Notes under the pieces: generated by a model | Database searches by the model: none | Seen by the model: the letters and a program-made list of their open reading frames with translations, nothing else | Told to the model about the DNA's origin: nothing | Assembly (NCBI RefSeq): GCF_042665545.1 | Contig: NZ_JBHTCM010000026.1 | Span: 1-64,000 of the forward strand | Reading direction: 5' to 3' | Source: Rhodocista pekingensis | GTDB lineage: Bacteria > Pseudomonadota > Alphaproteobacteria > Azospirillales > Azospirillaceae | Length of the DNA stretch: 64,000 nucleotides | Position numbers and translations under genes: made by a program | In this document: in pieces, positions 41,414-48,675 of the stretch | Position numbering within the stretch: position 1 is the stretch's first letter | How the letters are laid out: each line of letters starts with the position of its first letter

Positions 41414-43575
41414 CCGTTCCCCCTGATCATCTGAAGGATCAACGTGCGCCCGACCGGGCGGCAGAAATGGTAGCCCTGGGCCATTTCGCAGCCGAGTTCC
41501 TTGAGCAGGCGGGCCTGTCCCGCCTCCTCCACCCCTTCGGCCAGGGCCACGGCATCGAGCCCGCGGGCGAGCGCGATGATGGACTCCACGACCCGCCGCT
41601 CGCGGCCGTTCGTCTCGATCCCGTTGATGAAGACCTTGTCGATCTTGATCTTGTCCACCTGGATGTGGGTCAGGTAGCGCAAGGACGAGTAGCCGGAACC
41701 GAAGTCGTCGAGGGCGAGACGGACGCCGCTCTGTTGCAGCATGGACTGCACGACGTCCAGCGCCTCCGACGCGGCCAGCAGGGACCGCTCGGTGATCTCG
41801 ATCTCGAACTTCTCCGGGTTGAGGCCGCTCGCCTTGATGGCGGCGATGAAGTCGCGCACATGGTCCACGTCGGCGAATTCGACGGGGGAGAAGTTGATGG
41901 AGATGACCGGCAGCTCCTCGTCCGCGAGCCCCATGGCCTTGACATCGGCGATGACGAGATCGCGCACGGCGCGGCCGAGCCGCTGGGTCAGTCCCATGTC
42001 CTCGATGGTGGCGATCAACCGTTCCGTGCCGATGCCCATCTGGCCGCTGAGATCGGACCGGACCAGCGCCTCCACCCCCATGATGCGCTGATCCGCAAGC
42101 CGGACCTGGGCCTGATAGACCACCCGCAGGCTGTCCCAGAACGCCGGGCTGGAGACCAGCCGCGACAGGCGGATCTCATCCATCTGCCGCTCGGTCGCCT
42201 GCCGCTCGAAGAAGGCGAAGTGGTTGCCGCCCTGGGCACGGGCCATGTGCAGGGCGGATTCCGCCTCCTCCAGGGAGGTTTCGGGCCGCGGCCCGGAGGC
42301 GGACAGGCTGATGCCGATCCCGGCGGTCAGGAAGCCGATATCCTCATCGGGCACGGCCACGGCACGCACGGCCGAGAGCAGCTCCTCGGCGAACTGGCCG
42401 GCCTGGGCGGGGGTCAGGGCGCCGTGCCTGACAAGGCAGAACTCGTCGCCGCCGGTGCGGGCCAGGAGGTCGCCCACCTCCAGCCGCAGGGTCAGCTCGT
42501 CCGCCACCTGGCGCAACAGCCGATCGCCCGCATCCACGCCGATCTTGGCGTTGACGCTGCTGAACTTGTCGAGGTCGAGCGCGAACAGCGCGATCTGGCT
42601 GCACCCGCCGGGACTGCCCTGGATCTCCCCCAGATGATCCAGCAGGGCGGAGCGGTTGGGCAGCCGTGTCAGGGCGTCGTGGGACGCCAGCCAGCGCGCA
42701 CGGTCGGACAGGCCCCGCTCGGACTCCCGGTCCAGGGCGATGCCGAGCACCTGCTGGAAGGTCCCCCGCTCGTCGCGGTCCACGCTGCCGAACAGGCTGT
42801 ACCAGCGGAGCCGCCCGTCGGCCGTCGCCAGCCTCACATCGACCGACAGCGGCGCGCCGTCGGCAGCACCCTCCATGGCCGAGGCGAAGGCCGGCCTGTC
42901 CTCCGCGGCGATCAGGGCGGAAAGGTCCGGCGGCTGCGCCGGATCGTAGCCGAGCGCCATCAGGAAATCGGATGAGGGGCGGAAGGCGCCGTCGATGCCG
43001 GCCGTCCAGTCCTCGCCGCCGATCGACGCGATGCGGGCCCGCTCACGCCGCCGGTACAGGAGCGCGGCCCGCATCGCGGCGAAGACGCCGCCGACCCGTT
43101 CCAGGACGGCCATGTCTTCCGGATCGTAGGGGGCGGGCTTGTTGCCGACGCCCAGGACGAACGGGGCCGGCCCGGTCTCCAGAACGGGGACGCCGAGATG
43201 CCGCCACAGCGCGACATGGCCGGCCGGTTTCACCTGGGGGGATGTCTCGCCATTCCGGGGAAGCGCACCGGCGTCCCGCACGGCCGCGCCCACGGTGTTC
43301 TGGACAACGGCGCGGCCGCTGCGCAGGCAGTCTTCCCAGAGGCCGCCCGCGGCACGGTGGTGGACGTCCGGTGGCGGAGAGCCCGTCCCCGCGGGTCGGG
43401 ACCACATCGCCGTGGTCGCCGTTCCATCCAGCGGATCGAAGAACTGTAGGTAGCTGACCCCGCTTCCTGTCAGGGCCTCGGCCCCCTCCAGGACGATCCG
43501 GTCAAGGCCGGGAAGATCCCCCCCCAGGAACGCCGCGGTCATTCTGTCCAGAAGGGAATCGAGTTGCTTCGCCAT
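41410..43575 (-). CDS. GAF-PAS-GGDEF-EAL cyclic-di-GMP turnover protein
   Basis: 721 residues from ATG 43575; longer starts (ATG 43636) are possible. Domains: a GAF-like region ~15-190, PAS ~200-300, GGDEF ~310-455 with an intact RTGGDEF, and EAL ~470-715 with VEALVRSD, ISINFSP, FEIEITERSL, LALDDFGSGYSSL, IKIDKVFI and AEGVEE. All catalytic EAL residues are therefore present. The GGDEF lacks an RxxD I-site. Both making and breaking c-di-GMP are possible; proteins of this type are often net phosphodiesterases whose GGDEF senses GTP. It opens a coupled cluster: its stop overlaps the TTG start of the CheB-CheR gene. No membrane span, so cytoplasmic. Confidence 0.92.
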   Translation of the reverse strand: MAKQLDSLLDRMTAAFLGGDLPGLDRIVLEGAEALTGSGVSYLQFFDPLDGTATTAMWSRPAGTGSPPPDVHHRAAGGLWEDCLRSGRAVVQNTVGAAVRDAGALPRNGETSPQVKPAGHVALWRHLGVPVLETGPAPFVLGVGNKPAPYDPEDMAVLERVGGVFAAMRAALLYRRRERARIASIGGEDWTAGIDGAFRPSSDFLMALGYDPAQPPDLSALIAAEDRPAFASAMEGAADGAPLSVDVRLATADGRLRWYSLFGSVDRDERGTFQQVLGIALDRESERGLSDRARWLASHDALTRLPNRSALLDHLGEIQGSPGGCSQIALFALDLDKFSSVNAKIGVDAGDRLLRQVADELTLRLEVGDLLARTGGDEFCLVRHGALTPAQAGQFAEELLSAVRAVAVPDEDIGFLTAGIGISLSASGPRPETSLEEAESALHMARAQGGNHFAFFERQATERQMDEIRLSRLVSSPAFWDSLRVVYQAQVRLADQRIMGVEALVRSDLSGQMGIGTERLIATIEDMGLTQRLGRAVRDLVIADVKAMGLADEELPVISINFSPVEFADVDHVRDFIAAIKASGLNPEKFEIEITERSLLAASEALDVVQSMLQQSGVRLALDDFGSGYSSLRYLTHIQVDKIKIDKVFINGIETNGRERRVVESIIALARGLDAVALAEGVEEAGQARLLKELGCEMAQGYHFCRPVGRTLILQMIRGNG

Positions 43576-44131
43576 CACGTCGGCACGCTTCGCTACCCAG
43601 GATCGTTCTTCGCCTTTTCCGGCCAGCGGCAGCGCCATCCGCCCTGTCGGACATCCGGCACAGTCCCGCGGACATGAGAACAGGTTACCCCAGAAAGCTG
43701 CCACTGCCCACGACAGCCTGTGGTTAATTGAAGGGACACGACTTCTACGAGCGGCAGTGCCGGCAGGGATACCGGATTCCACAATCGGAAATAGCCAGCA
43801 TCCTGCTCCGCCGCCATGTCACCCTCGACGACACATCGCCATCGTATCGGAGAGTTACCACAGGAGCGTATGCCCGTTGGCACGGATCGGCCGGTCCCGT
43901 CCGCCACATCGGGGCGGAGGGATGGAATCAGAACAGAATCAGATCGGAAATGGGAATGCCGCCCCTCACGGCGGCATGGGTACCGCCGTGGGGGAGACAT
44001 GGGGGCATGAAGGGGGGATGGCATCCGACCGGCATCCTGCCCACCTGGCCCGGGGCCCGGGGCCCGCGGCCCGGGGTCCTGTCCCGGATATCCGGAACCC
44101 CCTCGCCGTCGCTGGCAGGGGGCTCGACCCG
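43576..44131. other. intergenic region with strong hairpins
   Basis: No supportable gene. At 43967-43990, CACGGCGG / CCGCCGTG forms an 8-bp perfect stem (longer with mismatches), a possible terminator for the gene at 44132 on the minus strand. 44046-44079 is a run of CCCGGGGCCC-type repeats. Near 43729-43735 the minus strand has a TTAACC half-site, not a full CtrA box. The promoter of the gene ending at 41410 should lie in 43600-43760. Confidence 0.45.
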
Positions 44132-44686
44132 TCAGGCCCTGGTGTCGACCAGACCGCCGGAGAGGAGCTTGCTCAGATAGGCGGCCGCCGTGCCGGAATC
44201 GGTGCCCTCCTCCTCCGCATTCTGCTTCAGGAGGCTCAGCGCCGTCTCATAGACGGAGGTGGTCGCCGAACTGTCGGACTCCTCCTCCGCCCCGCCGGCA
44301 GCACCGCCTGGGGGCATCCCGCCGCCCGGAGGCGGTCCGCCCGCGCCGCCGGGGGGTGGTCCACCAGCCCCGCCGGGAGGCGGTCCGCCGGCCGGACGAT
44401 CGCCCCCGCCCAGGGACTGGGCGAGTTCGTCGAACGTCTTCGCGATCAGGTCGGCATCGTCCTCGCTGAGCGTCCCGGCCTCGACATCGGCCGCGAGTCT
44501 GGCGGCCAGCTTCTCCTCGAAGGAAGTGCCCTCCGACTCCGCATCCGTTCCGGAGGTCGTGGTGACGGTGTCCGCCACGGTCGTGGTGGTCTTCTCGTCG
44601 TCGGTCGTGCTCGTGCGCTTCAGGGAGGACAGGAGCGCCTGCTGGAGCAGGGACGTGCTCCCGTAACCGGAAATGGAACTGGCCAT
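44132..44686 (-). CDS. hypothetical Gly/Pro-repeat protein
   Basis: 184 residues, no signal peptide. The N-terminus MASSISGYGSTSLLQQALLSSLK is Ser-rich and amphipathic. An acidic/Thr-rich stretch (TTDDEKTTTTVADTVTTT) follows, then a helical segment (FEEKLAARLAADVEAGTLSEDDADLIAKTFDELAQSL), a repeat of GGPPPGGA units (about 98-128) and a helical C-terminus. I do not recognise the family. SLSEDDAD-like acidic loops and SISGxxS starts occur in small EF-hand-like proteins, but no complete calcium loop is present. It lies on the same strand as, and downstream of, the B12 operon but 80 bp away, and codon use is normal. Function unknown. Confidence 0.7.
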   Translation of the reverse strand: MASSISGYGSTSLLQQALLSSLKRTSTTDDEKTTTTVADTVTTTSGTDAESEGTSFEEKLAARLAADVEAGTLSEDDADLIAKTFDELAQSLGGGDRPAGGPPPGGAGGPPPGGAGGPPPGGGMPPGGAAGGAEEESDSSATTSVYETALSLLKQNAEEEGTDSGTAAAYLSKLLSGGLVDTRA

Positions 44687-44766
44687 GGGGTTCCTCGGCG
44701 TTGGTGGAGCGCGCCGGACGGCACTCCTCAGCCCTTACACGCCGCAGATCCGCCGCCCTGACGCCC

Positions 44767-45819
44767 TCAGGTCCGCCAGACCGTGCCGCGGACGACCTGC
44801 CGCAGCCGATCCCGCGCCGCATCGTCCGGCGGCAGGCCGAAGCGCAGCAGGTCCGGCCGGTCCGGGAAGCGACGCACCCAGAGGCCGGCGGCGGCCAGCG
44901 CCCCGCACAGGGTCGCGGCGGCCGGGGTCCGCGCCAGCCGGAACAGAGGCGTGCCGCCCACGATCTCCAGCCCGGCCGCCGCCAGGAGATCGGCATCGAG
45001 CGATGCCGCCGCGGCCTCCAGCCGGAGGCGGGTCGCCGCCGTCCAGGCATCGTCCTCCAGGGCGCGGCGGCCGATCTCCAGCGCCGGACCGGAGACGCTC
45101 CAGGGGCCGAGCGCCGCCTCGACGGCCGCCAGGAGGGCGGTGTCCGCCAGGACGAACCCGAGCCGCAGGCCCGCCAGCCCGTAGAACTTCCCGAAGCTGC
45201 GCAGCACGACCAGTCCCGGCACCCCCGCCGCCGGGGCGACGCTGGCATCGGGACAGGTGTCGGCGAACGCCTCGTCCACCACCAGCCAGCCGCCGCGCCG
45301 GGCCAGGGCCGCCGCCAGCTCCAGAAGTCGAGACGGCGGGTGCTGGCGGCCGTCGGGGTTGTTCGGGTTCACGACGACGCAGACGTCGGTGCCGTCCGGC
45401 AGGGCGTCGATGCCGGGAACGGCCGTCACCTCATGGCCGGCCGCGGCCCAGCAGTGTGCATGCTCGTTGTAGGTGGGCGACTGCACCGCGACCCTGGAGG
45501 GGGGACACAGCCGCGGCAGGAGCTGGATCAGCGCCTGGGTGCCCGGCGCCGCCGCGACCCGGCCCGCGTCCGGAACCCCGTAGCGCCGGGCCGCCGCATG
45601 GCGGAGGGCGTCCAGGGCCGCCGCACCGGGCAGACGGGTCCAGCTCTCCGGCTCCAGCGGGCCGACCGGCCAGGGCCAGGGATTGATCCCCGTGGACAGG
45701 TCGATCCAGGGCAGGGGCGCCTGCGGCCAGGTCCGGCGGGCCGTGTCCAGATCGCCGCCATGCGGCAGCGGGCCTGCGCTCTGCCCTGCGGTCGCGGTGT
45801 CGCCGCTGTCCCCGTTCAT
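44767..45819 (-). CDS. cobC: threonine-phosphate decarboxylase / aminotransferase-like cobalamin enzyme
   Basis: 350 residues, fold-type I PLP enzyme. Seen: LSTGINPWPWP near the N-terminus, APGTQALIQLLPRL, VVVNPNNPDGR, VVDEAFAD and the PLP lysine in SFGKFYGLAGLRLGF. The LSTGINP start and the context fit CobC (CobD in Salmonella), which decarboxylates L-threonine-O-3-phosphate to aminopropanol phosphate for the cobalamin lower-ligand arm; histidinol-phosphate aminotransferase is the nearest alternative. Start ATG 45819 behind GGGGAAGAAGC. It is the last gene of the riboswitch-controlled btu operon, 108 bp after btuD, linking uptake of B12 precursors (cobinamide) with their completion. Confidence 0.85.
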   Translation of the reverse strand: MNGDSGDTATAGQSAGPLPHGGDLDTARRTWPQAPLPWIDLSTGINPWPWPVGPLEPESWTRLPGAAALDALRHAAARRYGVPDAGRVAAAPGTQALIQLLPRLCPPSRVAVQSPTYNEHAHCWAAAGHEVTAVPGIDALPDGTDVCVVVNPNNPDGRQHPPSRLLELAAALARRGGWLVVDEAFADTCPDASVAPAAGVPGLVVLRSFGKFYGLAGLRLGFVLADTALLAAVEAALGPWSVSGPALEIGRRALEDDAWTAATRLRLEAAAASLDADLLAAAGLEIVGGTPLFRLARTPAAATLCGALAAAGLWVRRFPDRPDLLRFGLPPDDAARDRLRQVVRGTVWRT

Positions 45820-45927
45820 GCTTCTTCCCCGGCCGGCGGAATGCCGGCACTGCCCATAAGCCAGCGCCGCGGCGCCGTCCATACCCGGCCGCGGGCCGGC
45901 GGGCGGAACCGCGCGCGCCGCATCGTC

Positions 45928-46725
45928 TCAGCGTCTGGCAGCCGCCACGTCCGCCCGCCGCCAGGCGAGCGCGTAGGGCTGCCCCTCCCGGACCCCGCGC
46001 AGCAGTTCGATGGCGTACACATCCTCCAGCCGGCCACCGGCGAGCAGCGTGGCCGGATCGCTGTCCGCCACGATAGCGCCGCCCTCCGCCATGAGGCAGA
46101 GGCGGGTGCAGAAGCGCAGCGCCAGCGCCAGCTCGTGCAGCACCACCATCACCCCCATGCCCTCCGCCGCCAGCCCGGCCAACAGCTCCATGAGCTGGAG
46201 CTGGTGGTAGGGGTCGAGGCCCGCCGCCGGCTCGTCCGCCAGCAGGTAGTCGGGCTCCACCGCCAGGGCGCGGGCCAGCATCACCCGCGCCCGCTCGCCG
46301 CCCGACAGCGTCGTCACCACGCGGTCGCGCAGGCCGGCGACGCCGCAGCGGGCCATCGCCTGCTCCACGGCCGCCGCGTCCGCCCCGCCGCTGCCGCGCC
46401 AGGGATCGGCATGCGGCAGGCGGCCCAGCGTGACCACGCGCTCCACCCGCAGCGGCCAGTGACTGCCGGCCTGCTGGTCGAGGAAGGCCAGCCGCCGGGC
46501 CCGCTCCGCCGGCGGCAGCCCGGCCAGCGGGCGGCCGTCCAGGCTGACCTGCCCGCGGTCGGGGCGGGTGAGGCCGGCGAGCGTTCCCAGCAGGGTCGTC
46601 TTGCCGGCCCCGTTGGGGCCGATCAGCCCGACCAGCTCCCCCGGCCGGAGCTGCACGGAGACCCCGTCCAGCACCGTCCGGCCGCCCAGCGCGACCCCCA
46701 GGTCGCGTGCCTGAAGCCCCGTCAT
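45928..46725 (-). CDS. btuD: ABC transporter ATPase, vitamin B12 type
   Basis: 265 residues. Walker A GPNGAGKTT (about 36-44), Q-loop FLDQQ, signature LSGGERARV, Walker B YLLADEPAAGLDP and the switch His in VVLHELALA are all present, typical of FecE/BtuD ATPases. It powers the BtuC permease; its ATG overlaps the btuC stop (ATGA). The cobalamin riboswitch, BtuB receptor and BtuF-like protein upstream, and cobC downstream, make B12 or a corrinoid the most likely cargo rather than iron-siderophore. Confidence 0.9.
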   Translation of the reverse strand: MTGLQARDLGVALGGRTVLDGVSVQLRPGELVGLIGPNGAGKTTLLGTLAGLTRPDRGQVSLDGRPLAGLPPAERARRLAFLDQQAGSHWPLRVERVVTLGRLPHADPWRGSGGADAAAVEQAMARCGVAGLRDRVVTTLSGGERARVMLARALAVEPDYLLADEPAAGLDPYHQLQLMELLAGLAAEGMGVMVVLHELALALRFCTRLCLMAEGGAIVADSDPATLLAGGRLEDVYAIELLRGVREGQPYALAWRRADVAAARR

Positions 46726-47774
46726 CGCACCTCCGCCCGCAGCCGGTTGAGCAGGAGCAGGAAGAAGGGCGCCCCGATCAGGCCGGTGACGACGCCCAGC
46801 TTCAGCTCGTCGTTGGTCGGCACCAGCCGCACCAGGATGTCCGCGGCCAGCAGCAGGGCGCCGCCGGCCAGGGCGCTGGGCAGCAGCAGGCGCCCCGGCT
46901 CGTGCCCGACGAAGGGCCGCAGCAGGTGCGGCACCACCAGCCCGATGAAGCCGATCGCACCCGTCACGGCCACCCCCGGCCCGACGGCCAGCACCGTGCC
47001 CAGCACGATGCGCCGGCGCAGCGCCGCCACGTCCACGCCCAGGCTGGCCGCCGTGCGCTCGCCCAGGCCCAGCGCGTCCAGGCTGTGCCGCTCCCGCGCC
47101 AGCATCGCCATCCCGACAAGCAGGAAGGGAGCCGCCAGCAGCACATGGTCGCGCGTCCGGTCGGTCAGCGAGCCCAGCAGCCAGAAGGCGATCTCCAGGG
47201 CCGCATGCGGGTTGGGCGCGAGGTTCAGGGCCAGCGAGGTCAGCGCCCCGGCCAGGGTCTGCACCGCCACGCCGGCGAGGATCAGGGACAGCACGCTGGC
47301 CTGCCTTCCTGCCAGCATGAGGATCAGTGCCATGCCGCAGCCTGCCCCCGCCATCCCGGCCAGCGGCATGGCGAGCGCAAGCTGGGCGGAGAGCCCGAAA
47401 TAGAGCACCAGCACGGCACCGAACGAGGCGGAGGCGGACGCCCCGACAAGGCCCGGATCGGCCAGCGGGTTGCGCAGGAAGCCTTGCAGGGCCGCCCCCG
47501 CCATGCCCAGGCCGGCCCCCACCAGCGCCCCCAGCAGGGCGCGCGGCAGGCGCACCTCCTGCGCCACCAGCACCACGGCGGGATCGCCCCGCCCCGCCAG
47601 CCCCGCCAGGATCTGACCGGGCGGAACCGGAGCCGGGCCGACCAGCAGGGAGACCAGGAACAGGGCGGCGAGCAGCAGCCCCAGCCCGGCCAGCAGCAGC
47701 CCGTCCTCCCGCGGCCGGGCAGCGCCCGGCAGGTCACCGCGCAGGCGGGCGCGGTCGGCAGCGGCGGCGGTCAT
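46722..47774 (-). CDS. btuC: ABC transporter permease, vitamin B12 type (FecCD family)
   Basis: 350 residues with about ten membrane spans after an Arg-rich start. FecCD/BtuC family marks: LPRALLGALVGAGLGMAGAALQGFLRNPLADPGLVGASASASFGAV, GALTSLALN and GVAVTGAIGFIGLVVPHLLRPFVGHEPGRLLLPSALAGG. It forms the dimeric inner-membrane channel for the cobalamin importer with BtuD. It overlaps btuF upstream (ATGA) and btuD downstream (ATGA), so the three are tightly coupled. Confidence 0.92.
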   Translation of the reverse strand: MTAAAADRARLRGDLPGAARPREDGLLLAGLGLLLAALFLVSLLVGPAPVPPGQILAGLAGRGDPAVVLVAQEVRLPRALLGALVGAGLGMAGAALQGFLRNPLADPGLVGASASASFGAVLVLYFGLSAQLALAMPLAGMAGAGCGMALILMLAGRQASVLSLILAGVAVQTLAGALTSLALNLAPNPHAALEIAFWLLGSLTDRTRDHVLLAAPFLLVGMAMLARERHSLDALGLGERTAASLGVDVAALRRRIVLGTVLAVGPGVAVTGAIGFIGLVVPHLLRPFVGHEPGRLLLPSALAGGALLLAADILVRLVPTNDELKLGVVTGLIGAPFFLLLLNRLRAEVR

Positions 47775-48673
47775 GACGCCCCTCCCCCGCCGCGGGCGGC
47801 CTCGCGCAGCAGCGCGACCCCGTCGATGGAACCGGGACCGGCGCAGAGCCAGTACTTCAGGGGGAAGGACACCTCCCGCATCCGCCCCGCCAGCGGGCGC
47901 AGCGCGGGATGGTCCAGCACGGACTGGCCCACGCCGGGCCGGTCCGGCCGGCGGCTGTCCACCACCAGGACGTCCGGCGGGTCGAGCGCGAGCTGTTCCA
48001 CCATGACCCGGCCGTTCGGGCGGGTGGAGAGACGCCCCCCGATGTTCGTCAGACCGGCCGCGGCCATCACGTCGTTGACGATGCCGCGGGAGCCGGGAAC
48101 CTCGCCGCCCGGCCGGTACAGCATGGCGGTGCCCAGGGCGGGCGCGGTGCCCGCCCCGGCCAACCGGGCCTCCAGGCTGCGCCGCAGCGCCCGGCCCCGC
48201 TCCGGCTGCCCGACCGCCGCCGCCACGGCGTCGATCTGAGGCAGGATGCCGGCCAGGGTCACGGCACCGCGCAGCCGCAGCACCGGGATGCCGAGATGCT
48301 CCAGCATGGCGACCGTGCGGCCGCGGGTGAAGCCGCCATCGACCACCAGGTCGGGCTTCAGCATCAGGATCTCCTCCGCCGTGCCGCCATGCCGGTGCAG
48401 ACCCGAAGCCTGCGCCGCGGAGGGCGTCAGGTTCGGGTCCGCGGCAAGGCGGCTCAGACCGGCGATCTGCTCCCGCGCGGCGAGCGCCAGCACGAACTGG
48501 TCGGCGCAGAGCGAGAGCGAGACCACACGGCGGGGCGCCGCAGTCGCCCCTTCTGTCGCCCCGCCCGTCGCCCCGGCCGCCGGACCGGGCAGCCCCAGGA
48601 CGGACAGACCCGCGACGACGGACAGGACGACAGCGAGCGGCAGGCGGAGGGCGGCGGCGATGCGCCGGCCCAT
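47771..48673 (-). CDS. btuF: periplasmic corrinoid-binding protein (BtuF-like)
   Basis: 300 residues. A signal peptide (LPLAVVLSVVAGLSVLGLPGPAAGA) is followed by a helical-backbone substrate-binding protein of the BtuF/FhuD class: RRVVSLSLCADQFVLALAA, EEILMLKPDLVVDGG, VPVLRLRGAVTLAGI and the C-terminal LKYWLCAGPGSIDGVALL. It hands substrate from BtuB to BtuC. Only 2 bp separate its ATG from the btuB stop. The cysteines in SLCAD and WLCAG are common in alphaproteobacterial relatives. Substrate assignment rests on context. Confidence 0.88.
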   Translation of the reverse strand: MGRRIAAALRLPLAVVLSVVAGLSVLGLPGPAAGATGGATEGATAAPRRVVSLSLCADQFVLALAAREQIAGLSRLAADPNLTPSAAQASGLHRHGGTAEEILMLKPDLVVDGGFTRGRTVAMLEHLGIPVLRLRGAVTLAGILPQIDAVAAAVGQPERGRALRRSLEARLAGAGTAPALGTAMLYRPGGEVPGSRGIVNDVMAAAGLTNIGGRLSTRPNGRVMVEQLALDPPDVLVVDSRRPDRPGVGQSVLDHPALRPLAGRMREVSFPLKYWLCAGPGSIDGVALLREAARGGGGAS

Positions 48674-48675
48674 GC

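Noticed and set aside
44046..44079. CCCGGGGCCC-rich run as an intrinsic terminator
   Set aside because: Self-complementary in many registers with no defined loop and no U-run; the hairpin at 43967-43990 is a better candidate.
44701..47403. 900-codon plus-strand frame opposite cobC-btuD-btuC
   Set aside because: Antisense to three genes with intact PLP, Walker and permease motifs.
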